From contig DBCE01000035.1 of NCBI GenBank assembly GCA_002292895.1, positions 1 to 16,828 on the forward strand: 16,828 nt of DNA, written 5' to 3'. Below the pieces are notes generated by a model. It saw nothing but the letters and a program-made list of their open reading frames with translations. It did not search any database and was not told the origin of the DNA. Position numbers and translations under genes: made by a program. Shown here piece after piece: positions 1-7,372 of this stretch. Source of the DNA: Phycisphaerales bacterium UBA966. Lineage in GTDB: Bacteria > Planctomycetota > Phycisphaerae > Phycisphaerales > SM1A02. Position 1 is the stretch's first letter, and every line of letters begins with the position of its first letter.

Positions 1-231
1 CCACCAGCCTTCGGCGCCGTCGCCGTTGCCCCCGGCGAGCGTTCTGCCAAGCAGAAGCTCACCATCGACTACAAGAACATTGACGACCTGCGTCGCGTGC
101 TCACTTCTAACGGCAAGATCATCTCGCGTAAGCGAGCCGGTCTCTCCGCCCGCGATCAGTCACGCGTCGCTCAGGCCATCAAGCGCGCGCGCTTCATGGC
201 TCTGATCCCGTACGCCAGCCTGCTTTCCTAA
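1..231 (+). CDS. rpsR: 30S ribosomal protein S18, 3' part (5' end outside window)
   Basis: This is the C-terminal 76 residues of ribosomal protein S18, a small-subunit protein that binds 16S rRNA next to S6 in the platform. The frame is open from base 1 and stops at TAA 229-231. The conserved S18 core is plain: IDYKNIDDLRRVLTSNGKI, then SRKRAGLSARDQSRVAQAIK, then RARFMALIPY, which matches the family's rRNA-binding helical segment. The visible part nearly covers a normal S18 (about 75-90 residues), so only a short N-terminal extension is missing. The first visible residues (PPAFGAVAVAPGERSAKQK) are a Pro/Ala-rich extension before the core. A hairpin follows 33 bases after the stop. No neighbour upstream can be seen. 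Confidence 0.97.
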   Translation, partial: PPAFGAVAVAPGERSAKQKLTIDYKNIDDLRRVLTSNGKIISRKRAGLSARDQSRVAQAIKRARFMALIPYASLLS

Positions 232-264
232 TCGGAAGCTCGCAGGACACTGCTGAAACAATCA

Positions 265-305
265 CGACGGGCGCCACTTCAAAATGGCGCCCGTCGGTCG
301 TTTTT
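265..305 (+). terminator. Intrinsic terminator-like hairpin after rpsR
   Basis: A perfect 12-bp inverted repeat (arms 265-276 and 285-296) encloses an 8-base loop and is followed, after four bases, by five T residues at 301-305. The arms are very GC-rich. It lies between rpsR (+) and the convergent TPR gene (-). The T-run supports use by the rpsR transcript. On the opposite strand the bases following the stem are only weakly T-rich, so two-way use is possible but less supported. Confidence 0.8.
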
Positions 306-331
306 GGGTGTTGTGTGGTGCGCGCGCTGTA

Positions 332-1750
332 CTAACTGCGCCGGAAGATCCGAGTGCACTGCTTGGCAAGGCTACGGACGCGCGTCAGGAGTACGCGCGA
401 GCGCAGTCGGCGCAGTCCTTCATCAGCGCGTGCCAACGTCAAGCCGCGGCGCACCCAACTGCTCGCACTTGCTAGGTCGCCGGTTCGCAGGGCAGCCAGT
501 GCCAAATTGTGATGACTCAGCGCGCACTTCGGGTCCAGTTTCAGTACTTGCAGACTGGCCTCGCGGCCGCCAGCGATGTCGTTTGATTCAAAGCGCGCTC
601 GTGCCAGTGCGCGCCACGCGTCCGGCTCTGCTGTGTGCAGCTTCACAAATTCGGGAATGATCTTGGCGGCCGCATCCCACTCGCGCAACAAGGCAAGCAG
701 CGCGCCAGCCCGGGCAAACACGGCACTATGCGCACGGAGGGTGCGCACGCGCTCATGCTCAGGGCGTGATGCAAATCGATCATCGGACTGCGGTGCTTCC
801 GGCAGACCTTCGGCAAGCAGCGCACGCATGGTCTCGCGTGCTTCACGGATTCGACCGCGCCGAAACTGTGCGTCGGCCAAGTCAAGGCGCACCAGATTTC
901 GTTCGGGCTCCAACTTCAGGACCAATTCAAACTCAATGGCCGCTCGATCAAAGCGCGCAGCGCGCAGATCCAGGGCGCCAAGCATGTGGTGTGCTTGCAC
1001 ATTCGCTGGCTCAATTTCTACTACGCGGCGCAACTTTTCCGCCGCATCGGATTCGCGGCCAAGATGCGCCAGCGTCTCTGAGCAACCAAGCAGAGCCTCA
1101 ATGTAACCAGGCTGCTCGCGCAGTACATGCATGTAATTCTGAAGCGCCTTGGGGTGATCGCCTTGATTGGCCAGGCAGCGCGCGTACATGGTGCGCACTT
1201 CCGCCATCTCTGGATCATGGCGCAATGCTTCGCGATAGCACCACGCTGCTCGGGGCATATCGCCTTGTTCTTCAAGACCAGACGCCATGGCGATCATGGA
1301 GAAAGCAGGGCTCTCCACGAATTCTTGCGCTTCATAGAAGGCATCGCGGGCATCGTCGTGACGGCCAACGGTGGAAAGCAGTCGAATACGTCGCGCGTGC
1401 GACTCATCGGACTCGCGGTCAAGCGAAACGGCGCGCTCCACGTAACGCAGCGCCGATGCGGTGTCGCCTTCAATTTCATCAACCGACGCGGCGGCCAGCA
1501 ATGGCTCGGGCGCGTCGGGATCGAGTTCATGGCATCGCAAGTACGAAGCGCGCGCTTCTTTCGAACGATCGGTTTGTTCTAGCAGGCGACCAAGATGGAA
1601 GTGCCATTCCGGGCGGTCCGGATTGCGCGCGAGTGCCTGACGAAGCGCAGCCTCCGCCTCAACGAGACGGCCGTCTTCATAGTGGCGCCGGGCCTCTTCG
1701 GCCAGTTCGTCGCCATCCCGCCACTCGCCTTGAGAGTCTCCCATGGCCAT
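332..1750 (-). CDS. Tetratricopeptide-repeat (TPR) protein, function unknown
   Basis: A 472-residue protein built almost entirely of TPR helical hairpins, which act as protein-protein interaction scaffolds. Repeats of 34 residues can be traced at about 14-47, 48-81, 82-115, 150-183, 184-217, 218-251, 252-285, 376-409 and 410-443, with less regular units between them. The usual pattern is visible, for example a small residue in helix A, an Ala-rich helix B and closing Asp-Pro or Glu-Pro (LDPDAPE, IEPANVQ, LDPKCAL). There is no signal peptide, membrane segment or catalytic domain, so a cytoplasmic adaptor role is likely. The C-terminus is basic (RVRSLAKQCTRIFRRS). Two ATG codons lie at the start (1750 and 1744) and neither has a good ribosome binding site. 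The gene stands alone: it converges on rpsR and is about 140 bases from the reductase gene upstream. The partner cannot be inferred from sequence. Confidence 0.85.
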   Translation of the reverse strand: MAMGDSQGEWRDGDELAEEARRHYEDGRLVEAEAALRQALARNPDRPEWHFHLGRLLEQTDRSKEARASYLRCHELDPDAPEPLLAAASVDEIEGDTASALRYVERAVSLDRESDESHARRIRLLSTVGRHDDARDAFYEAQEFVESPAFSMIAMASGLEEQGDMPRAAWCYREALRHDPEMAEVRTMYARCLANQGDHPKALQNYMHVLREQPGYIEALLGCSETLAHLGRESDAAEKLRRVVEIEPANVQAHHMLGALDLRAARFDRAAIEFELVLKLEPERNLVRLDLADAQFRRGRIREARETMRALLAEGLPEAPQSDDRFASRPEHERVRTLRAHSAVFARAGALLALLREWDAAAKIIPEFVKLHTAEPDAWRALARARFESNDIAGGREASLQVLKLDPKCALSHHNLALAALRTGDLASASSWVRRGLTLARADEGLRRLRSRVLLTRVRSLAKQCTRIFRRS

Positions 1751-1890
1751 AGGGAAATCGTAGCACCGTCCCTGTGGATGTCTCTATTGGAAGTCCAAAG
1801 GGCGGGAAGTCTGCCGCTTTGGTGCGGAGATCCCGGACTCTGGCGTTGCCAGAACCGATTTCCAAGCGGGTACCGCGTCCGGGAACGGGC

Positions 1891-2931
1891 TCAGTACACC
1901 TCAAGCATGCAGCGCCGGGTGGCATGAACACGTCGCTTCACTTGCTCGGCAGTCCAGTCCGCGGGCGGAATGCCCGCCAGTTCGGCGTGGATGTCCAAGT
2001 AACCGCTGTGCAGCCCGCGCTGCGCCAGTGTTTGGAACACCCCAACCTGCATTCCCGCGAGACCGCAGATGTAGGCCAGGGTTCGTTCGCTACGCAGCAT
2101 CTGGTCGAATTGGGGCAGGGTGCGATCCATGTAGTGGTGGATGTACTCCCCCTTGCCGCCGTCGAGGCGGACTTCTCGGCTAATCACGGTGTGGTAGGTG
2201 AAATTGGGGTGTTGCTTGGCGACGTGGCGGAAGAAGTCGTCGTAGATGAGGTCGCTGGTGTACGGCGTTCCCATCACCAGGTGCACGGTGGACGTGCAGG
2301 GACGCCATGCGGCGTGCAGTGGGCTTCCCTCTGGCGGGCCAACGAACAGCTCATGAATGAATCCGCGGAACGGAGCGATACCGGTGCCGGTGGCGAGCAG
2401 TAGGTAATCGTGGGCGTTGCGGTCCGTGGGCAGGATGAATCGCTTGCCTGCGGGGCCGGCCACTGGAATGGAGTCGCCCTCGCGCAGGTCACAGACGTAG
2501 TTGGAGCACATCCCGGTGAAGAGGCGATGGTCGGTGGGGTCGTCCTTGGGAGTCTGCGGCTCTCGTTCGGAAAGCAAGCGCTTGCAAGTGGTTGAGAGGA
2601 CCTTGCCGAACCCGTCCTCTCCGTAGCTGGGGCTGGCGATGGAGTACAGGCGGACTTTGTGGGGCTTTCCGTTGCCATCGGTTCCGGGTGGAACCACACC
2701 GAACGACTGGCCGGCGAGCCATGACCCTTCAAGCGGTGTGCCGGAGACGTCCACGCAGACGTGTCGAACGAATGACGCGGACTTTGACTTGGTGCAGAGT
2801 TTCGAATGCACCACCTTTCCGTTCACTGGACTGGTGGGGAGAACTACGTGCATCCGTGCCTCTGGCAGGATGGGCTCTCCGGGCAGGCGGGTGGTTTCAG
2901 TTCCGGCGTTGGCGGCAGACACGGTGCTCAT
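1891..2931 (-). CDS. Plant-type ferredoxin-NADP(+) reductase
   Basis: A 346-residue FAD enzyme expected to move electrons between ferredoxin or flavodoxin and NADP(H). All plant-type FNR landmarks are visible. RLYSIAS (94-100) is the FAD-binding RxYS motif. CSNYVCDL (142-149) is the second flavin motif. The NADP-binding segment LLATGTGIAPFRGF lies at about 178-191. VMGTPYTSDLIYDDFF (219-234) and ISREV (250-254) contact the 2'-phosphate side. AYICGLAGMQ (286-295) carries the catalytic-region Cys. The chain ends in EVY, the terminal Tyr that stacks on the flavin in plant and cyanobacterial FNRs. There is no fused ferredoxin domain and no phycobilisome-linker domain, only an N-terminal tail of about 30 residues. 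The start is ATG at 2931, with no obvious Shine-Dalgarno. It is divergent from murA, and no ferredoxin gene lies nearby. The related reductase half of BoxA is an alternative family member, but BoxA carries fused iron-sulfur domains that are absent here. Confidence 0.93.
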   Translation of the reverse strand: MSTVSAANAGTETTRLPGEPILPEARMHVVLPTSPVNGKVVHSKLCTKSKSASFVRHVCVDVSGTPLEGSWLAGQSFGVVPPGTDGNGKPHKVRLYSIASPSYGEDGFGKVLSTTCKRLLSEREPQTPKDDPTDHRLFTGMCSNYVCDLREGDSIPVAGPAGKRFILPTDRNAHDYLLLATGTGIAPFRGFIHELFVGPPEGSPLHAAWRPCTSTVHLVMGTPYTSDLIYDDFFRHVAKQHPNFTYHTVISREVRLDGGKGEYIHHYMDRTLPQFDQMLRSERTLAYICGLAGMQVGVFQTLAQRGLHSGYLDIHAELAGIPPADWTAEQVKRRVHATRRCMLEVY

Positions 2932-3002
2932 AAGTTGGATATCTTATTGGCTCGTCGATCATTGAGGGTCGACCACGCGGAACGCCGATTGGTCTTAGAG
3001 AA

Positions 3003-3023
3003 GCGAGTCACGGATTGACTCGC
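3003..3023. repeat. Inverted repeat in the FNR/murA divergent region
   Basis: A perfect 7-bp inverted repeat (GCGAGTC at 3003-3009, GACTCGC at 3017-3023) with a 7-base centre lies 30 bases before the murA ATG. It could be an operator or a small hairpin in the murA leader. The remaining sequence between 2932 and 3053 shows no convincing promoter on either strand. Confidence 0.35.
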
Positions 3024-3053
3024 ACCGATCGGTGTTATTTAGGGGCATTTCCC

Positions 3054-4451
3054 ATGGATTACTTCCGCATTCAAGGCGGCCGCAGATTAAACGGTCGCAT
3101 CTCCGTCGAAGGCGCCAAAAACGCGGCTCTGCCGCTGATGGCTGCATCGCTCCTTACCACGGGACGGGTCAAATTGACCAATGTCGGCCCGCTGGCTGAC
3201 ATCAAGAACCTGGGGTCGCTCCTGGAGCGATTGGGTGTGGCCATTCACTTCGGTGATGACGACACCATCACGCTGCACACCAGCGATGAGTCCTGCGTTG
3301 AGACTCCCTACGAGATCGTGAAGACCATGCGCGCTTCCATCTGCGTCCTTGGGCCAATGCTGGCACGACGCGGGCGTGCGGTGATCAGTATGCCGGGCGG
3401 ATGTGCGTTCGGAACGCGACCAATCGATTTGCATCTGAAGGGTCTTGCCAAGCTCGGCGCCAAGATTGAGATGGACGGCGGCAACATCATTGCCACCTGC
3501 GACCGTCTCAAGGGTGCAACCATCTTCCTGGGTGGTCCCAATGGGCCAACCGTCTTGGGCACTGCCAACGTGATGAGTGCGGCAACGCTTGCTGAAGGTC
3601 GCACGGTCATCGAGAGTGCTGCATGCGAGCCAGAGATTGTGGACTTGGCCAACATGCTCAATCGCATGGGTGCCAAGATTCGCGGCGCTGGTTCGCCCCG
3701 CATCATTATTGATGGTGTTGAGGCACTGGGTGGTTGTGAACATCGCGTGATGCCTGACCGCATTGTGGCTGGTACTTACGCCATTGCAGCAGCTATGACC
3801 AACGGCGATGTCACGATTGATGACTTCCCGTATGACAGTCTGCTTGCTGCGGTGAACCACCTTGAGGAGGTGGGCGTGCACGTGACGAAGGTGAATCCGA
3901 ATGATGAGGATTCACGGTGCAGCGTGCGCATTTCATCCAACCGTGTGTTGCGTCCGACCATCATTACCACGCAGCCACACCCCGGATTCCCGACTGATTT
4001 GCAAGCGCAGTTCATGGCCTTGCTTTCCATCGCTGACGGCAACTCGATCATCACTGAGAAGATCTATACCGAGCGATTCTTGCATGTTGCGGAACTCTCA
4101 CGTATGGGCGCACAGGTGTATCGCCAGGGATCGACTGCGGTGATCTCTGGCGTGCGTCACCTGCACGGCGCGCCAGTGATGGCCAGTGACTTGCGTGCGA
4201 GCGCGTGCTTGGTCTTGGCGGCGCTTGCCGCTGAGGGCGAGACCACGATCAGCCGCGTCTACCACCTCGATCGTGGATACTCGGGGATGGAGCGCGTGCT
4301 GGCTACGTTGGGCGCGGATATTGAGCGTTGCAAGGAGACGAAGGCCGAGCCTGCAGAGGATGCGGTGCCGGCGATGCTTCCATCGATCCGTGGCGCAGGT
4401 CTGACATCGCGTGCGGCGCAGGAGCCGTTGGCCAAGGCCCAAGGTAACTGA
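3054..4451 (+). CDS. murA: UDP-N-acetylglucosamine 1-carboxyvinyltransferase
   Basis: MurA transfers enolpyruvate from PEP to UDP-GlcNAc, the first committed cytoplasmic step of peptidoglycan synthesis and the target of fosfomycin. The 465-residue protein aligns throughout with the family. Lys22-Asn23 lie in EGAKNAALP. The catalytic loop is PGGCAFGTRPIDLH with Cys117, so it is the Cys (fosfomycin-sensitive) type and not the Asp type. The general base lies in PTDLQAQF (Asp315). The PEP-contact Arg407 lies in YHLDRGYSGMERVL. The ATG at 3054 is chosen because AGGGG (3041-3045) lies 8 bases before it and because residues 1-20 (MDYFRIQGGRRLNGRISVEG) are the normal MurA N-terminus; an earlier in-frame start at 3015 would add non-conserved residues. 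It is about 46 residues longer than the E. coli enzyme, mostly from a 35-residue Ala/Glu/Pro-rich tail (431-465). The gene is monocistronic and is followed by a hairpin. Confidence 0.97.
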   Translation: MDYFRIQGGRRLNGRISVEGAKNAALPLMAASLLTTGRVKLTNVGPLADIKNLGSLLERLGVAIHFGDDDTITLHTSDESCVETPYEIVKTMRASICVLGPMLARRGRAVISMPGGCAFGTRPIDLHLKGLAKLGAKIEMDGGNIIATCDRLKGATIFLGGPNGPTVLGTANVMSAATLAEGRTVIESAACEPEIVDLANMLNRMGAKIRGAGSPRIIIDGVEALGGCEHRVMPDRIVAGTYAIAAAMTNGDVTIDDFPYDSLLAAVNHLEEVGVHVTKVNPNDEDSRCSVRISSNRVLRPTIITTQPHPGFPTDLQAQFMALLSIADGNSIITEKIYTERFLHVAELSRMGAQVYRQGSTAVISGVRHLHGAPVMASDLRASACLVLAALAAEGETTISRVYHLDRGYSGMERVLATLGADIERCKETKAEPAEDAVPAMLPSIRGAGLTSRAAQEPLAKAQGN

Positions 4452-4477
4452 GTCACGGCCGAAGGCAACTGAGTCTC
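4436..4477 (+). repeat. 21-bp tandem duplication across the murA stop codon
   Basis: Two directly adjacent 21-bp units, 4436-4456 and 4457-4477, differ at three positions (units read GGCCCAAGGTAACTGAGTCA plus C, and GGCCGAAGGCAACTGAGTCT plus C). The first contains the murA stop (TGA 4449-4451). Because 21 is a multiple of three, the second copy supplies an in-frame Gly-Asn-TGA at 4470-4472. Confidence 0.8.
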
Positions 4478-4498
4478 AGCTGAACATTGCCCTTTTCT

Positions 4499-4530
4499 CG
4501 CGGGACGTCCCTTCCAGGGGGCGTCCCGCG
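4499..4530. terminator. Hairpin between convergent murA and MlaD-like gene
   Basis: Inverted repeat with arms 4499-4511 and 4518-4530 (13 pairs including one G-T, nine of them an uninterrupted perfect outer block CGCGGGACG/CGTCCCGCG) and a 6-base loop. It sits between two converging genes, as expected of a shared terminator. Neither strand has a T-run after the stem, so it is not a textbook intrinsic terminator. It may block 3' exonucleases or act together with Rho. Confidence 0.6.
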
Positions 4531-4592
4531 TCATTGAGGGGCGATTCGGTTTGCTCACGGGTCGATTCGCGTCACTCCGGGGGCGGCGCGCG

Positions 4593-5891
4593 TTACTTGC
4601 TCGGCTTCTGAGTACTCGGCGGTCCGATGATCAGATTCTCCATCCGCTTGGTCTCAGCTTCAAAGATGGCAGTGGCGGAGTCGAGCCGTGTGCGAAGGAG
4701 TTCAGCCAGGCCGGGAACCGTGTTGAGGAGTTCGCCATCGCGGCGGAGCGCGTCCTCAATGCCCTTCATGGCGAACTGGTGTTCCACTGCGGCAGCGGTG
4801 TACTGGCGGACGATCTCGCGATTCGCAAGATCGATCCGTTCAGATCCGACGTCTTCGGCGCCGCCACCAAGGAGCAGCCATGGTTGCCACATGACTTCTC
4901 GCCCTGCGGCGTCAAGTTCCTGTGACGCGATTGAGAAATCTGCAGCACCTCGACCGAATGAATGATCTGCTGAGGTCATGCTGCCGCGCAGTGCGCCGGT
5001 CTGCTCACCGAGCTCCTTGATGGATTTCACGGCGCGGTCGAGCGTTTCTGCAAAGTTCGTCAGCCGATGGCTATCGATTCGTGGAAGAGTGTCGGCTTCG
5101 GCTCGGGCAGTGCGAACGAGCGACAGGACTTGCTCTGGGGCATCGCCATCGGGAGGAGTGGCTGGAGCATTGGATTGCGTGGAACCGAGTTTCGCGAATG
5201 CGGCGGTGGCTTGATCGCGCGCGATGGCATAGTCAGCCTTCCAACGCTTGAAATCGGGCGCAGCTCGTTCCGAGAGCGCAGCGACCTCGGTGCGGGATTT
5301 CTTCACGCGCATGGGAACGTCTTCCGTGATCGCCTGCAGGCGATTGCTGAGTGAGTCCTCGGTGGGCTGTGCAGGGCTCCAAACATCAAGCAATTCACGG
5401 ACGGACTGAGACATCGGGGCGCCGAAGAACCCCCGGTACCGCGGCGGTGCCGTCCCAGTGATTTCCGATCCGGCAGCGAGCAACGGTTGTGGAGTGGCAC
5501 CACTGCGCCCATCAAGTGTCTTCTGAGCGCCACCGAGGCCGCGAAGTTCAAGTATCGCTTCGCCGTTAATGCCTGCTTCGGATGCCTCACAGCGCACGTT
5601 GGAGGTAATCGGAATTCCGGCTTCAACCAAGAGCACGATTTCATAGCCAATGAGCGTGTCATTGGTGAATCGGGGAGTGATCGACTCAATGCTTCCCTTC
5701 GGCAATCCGCCGATCCAAACCGGGGTGCCCTTGCTCAGCCCATAGACCCCTTGGTCGGCGCTGAATCGAACCACATAGCGCACCTGTGTGGAATGCGACC
5801 ACGCGAGCCAACCGTAAATCGCCGCAGCGAAAAGTCCCACGCAGGTCAGCGTCAGGATGCCGGCTCGGATGTTGTTTCGTTCCGCTTGCAC
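4593..5891 (-). CDS. MCE/MlaD-family membrane-anchored protein (second of pair)
   Basis: A 432-residue protein with one N-terminal membrane helix (about 11-31, GILTLTCVGLFAAAIYGWLA) followed by an MCE domain at about 36-120 (YVVRFSADQGVYGLSKGTPV, then WIGGLPKGSIESI, then EASEAGINGEAILELRG). MCE domains form hexameric rings that carry phospholipids or other lipids across the periplasm with an MlaE/MlaF ABC transporter. Beyond the domain the chain is helical and Ala/Glu/Arg-rich (about 165-425), suggesting a periplasmic coiled-coil needle or barrel extension. A WQPWLLL segment at 335-341 parallels RSPWKLL in the paralogue upstream. The first usable start is GTG at 5891, without a strong ribosome binding site. 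It lies 54 bases downstream of the paralogue, so co-transcription is likely. The transported lipid is unknown. Confidence 0.85.
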   Translation of the reverse strand: MQAERNNIRAGILTLTCVGLFAAAIYGWLAWSHSTQVRYVVRFSADQGVYGLSKGTPVWIGGLPKGSIESITPRFTNDTLIGYEIVLLVEAGIPITSNVRCEASEAGINGEAILELRGLGGAQKTLDGRSGATPQPLLAAGSEITGTAPPRYRGFFGAPMSQSVRELLDVWSPAQPTEDSLSNRLQAITEDVPMRVKKSRTEVAALSERAAPDFKRWKADYAIARDQATAAFAKLGSTQSNAPATPPDGDAPEQVLSLVRTARAEADTLPRIDSHRLTNFAETLDRAVKSIKELGEQTGALRGSMTSADHSFGRGAADFSIASQELDAAGREVMWQPWLLLGGGAEDVGSERIDLANREIVRQYTAAAVEHQFAMKGIEDALRRDGELLNTVPGLAELLRTRLDSATAIFEAETKRMENLIIGPPSTQKPSK

Positions 5892-5945
5892 TGTGATGGT
5901 GTCATCCGACCCGTTGATGAGTGAGGGCCGATGTGAGCGCGTGAA

Positions 5946-7259
5946 TTACTGCGAGTTGGCGGGAACCGGCACTGGAGTTGCCGCAGGCGCTGCCTTGGGG
6001 GTGGCGTTCTGCGTAGCAACATCCTTGGGTGATAGCACCATCGGCGGCTGCACAGTGGCGTCGTCCGTCGGCATCTGTTGGCCCTTGAAGTCGGCTTGCA
6101 GCACATCAAAGAGGCGCTTCTGAGCAATCTCGTAGCGCTCGACGGACTGCAGCACCTGAGTGCGCAGTGTCTCGCGGAACTTTGGATCAGAACTGAATCG
6201 CTCCGGTGTGTCATCAAGTGTGGCGCGCAGCGTTTCACCGGTGACGCGGAGGTCCGAGCTGGCGATCGCAAAGGCTCGCGCGGATTCATACAGATTCTCG
6301 CGCGCAAGTTCGTCGCCGCTGGGGCGATACAGCAACTTCCACGGGCTGCGGCGCACTTCCATGGTTGCAAGTTTGACTTGCGTGGCGGATTGGCGAAGGT
6401 CCCACATCATCGCGCGCAGGTCTGGGATACGTGCGGTGAGTTCAATATCCAAGTTTTCCATCGCGTTCGCAAACCGCTCAGTCCCAGCCTGCGCATCCGT
6501 CAAGAGAGCATCGATCTGCTTGATGTTCACTTCGCGGAAGTGCTCCATGGCAAGGCGCGCTTCTTTCACGGTGACCACTGCATCATCCATCGACGTGTCA
6601 AGTTTCTTCATCGATAGCGATGCGTCCTTCAGGCTTGAAGTGATATCGCCGCGCCATCCTTCGTAGTCCTTGCGCAATGTGGCAACCGCCGTAGCGGCAT
6701 CATCGAGCATGGGGACAACCGACTTTGGATATTGCACGCGTGCAAAGTCATCAAGGCTGGCAGTGAATGCCACCATGTTGGTGAACATCTCGGTGGTGCG
6801 GCCGGCATTTTGCGGGCCGACGATCGTGGCAAGCAGACCGCCGCTGGTCTTGGCATCAATCATTTCGCCGGGCTCAAGCTTGCCCTTCGCCTTGGAGCCA
6901 AGGTTAGAGAAATTGAGCCACGAGTAATTGCCAAGCAGGGGCTGCGAGCGGACGACTTGCGCATCTTTGAAGAGCGTGATGTCGGCGTTCAATTGAATGT
7001 GGACCAGAATCTCTTCGGCCTCAAATCGCTGTTCGATGCGGACCACGCGTCCGACTTTCAGGCCGCTCACGCGAACCTCGGCGCCAGCATCGAGCCCAGC
7101 GACCCCTTCATCCATGGTGAAGCGGACCAAGTAGTCCGACTTGCGCGTGAAGAGCGCAGACTTGGAAAGGATGAGTATGACCACCAATCCCACTAAGGTG
7201 GAGGTGATGAGAAATGCGCCTGCGCGCACGCTATTTGAGTATCCGGTTCCTTCAGCCAT
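5946..7259 (-). CDS. MCE/MlaD-family membrane-anchored protein (first of pair)
   Basis: A 437-residue protein with an N-terminal membrane helix (about 12-31, RAGAFLITSTLVGLVVILIL) and an MCE domain at about 41-138 (YLVRFTMDEGVAGLDAGAEV, RVSGLKVGRVVRIE, then the less usual NYSWLNFSNLGS). Residues 150-390 are predicted helical and likely extend the hexameric MCE ring. RSPWKLLYRPSGDELARENL (304-323) is a conserved-looking hinge also present in weaker form in the neighbour. The last 40 residues are Pro/Ala/Thr-rich and probably disordered. By family, it should be the substrate-binding ring of a lipid transporter whose permease (MlaE) and ATPase (MlaF) are not in this window. The start is ATG 7259, with no clear Shine-Dalgarno. 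It follows rho by 113 bases on the same strand. Confidence 0.87.
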   Translation of the reverse strand: MAEGTGYSNSVRAGAFLITSTLVGLVVILILSKSALFTRKSDYLVRFTMDEGVAGLDAGAEVRVSGLKVGRVVRIEQRFEAEEILVHIQLNADITLFKDAQVVRSQPLLGNYSWLNFSNLGSKAKGKLEPGEMIDAKTSGGLLATIVGPQNAGRTTEMFTNMVAFTASLDDFARVQYPKSVVPMLDDAATAVATLRKDYEGWRGDITSSLKDASLSMKKLDTSMDDAVVTVKEARLAMEHFREVNIKQIDALLTDAQAGTERFANAMENLDIELTARIPDLRAMMWDLRQSATQVKLATMEVRRSPWKLLYRPSGDELARENLYESARAFAIASSDLRVTGETLRATLDDTPERFSSDPKFRETLRTQVLQSVERYEIAQKRLFDVLQADFKGQQMPTDDATVQPPMVLSPKDVATQNATPKAAPAATPVPVPANSQ

Positions 7260-7372
7260 GCTGACGGAAAGGTTACATGATGCATGGCCGGAGGGCGTGG
7301 TGACAGGCAGGCTTTAAGCACCGCTTATAGCGCCCAGCGGCGTGTCGATCGTGGGGCGCGATGACCCCTTGC

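Noticed and set aside
766..1752. A 328-codon plus-strand frame opposite the TPR gene
   Set aside because: The minus-strand frame shows regular 34-residue TPR periodicity. The plus-strand translation is Arg/Gln/Pro-rich with no recognisable domain.
1751..1890. Terminator or small RNA between the FNR and TPR genes
   Set aside because: A CCAAAG/CTTTGG pairing with a bulge exists, but it is short, has no T-run and shows no other RNA-like structure.
3015..3041. TTGACT followed by TATTTA as a murA promoter
   Set aside because: The spacer is only 15 bases, and the predicted transcript would start after the ribosome binding site, which conflicts with the chosen start.
3015..3053. Earlier in-frame start for murA at 3015
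   Set aside because: It would add 13 residues absent from MurA proteins. The ATG at 3054 has a good AGGGG ribosome binding site and the family N-terminus.
7260..7372. Rho-independent terminator between rho and the first MlaD gene
   Set aside because: Only short, interrupted inverted repeats (4-6 bp) without a T-run could be found, so readthrough from rho into the MlaD pair is more likely.
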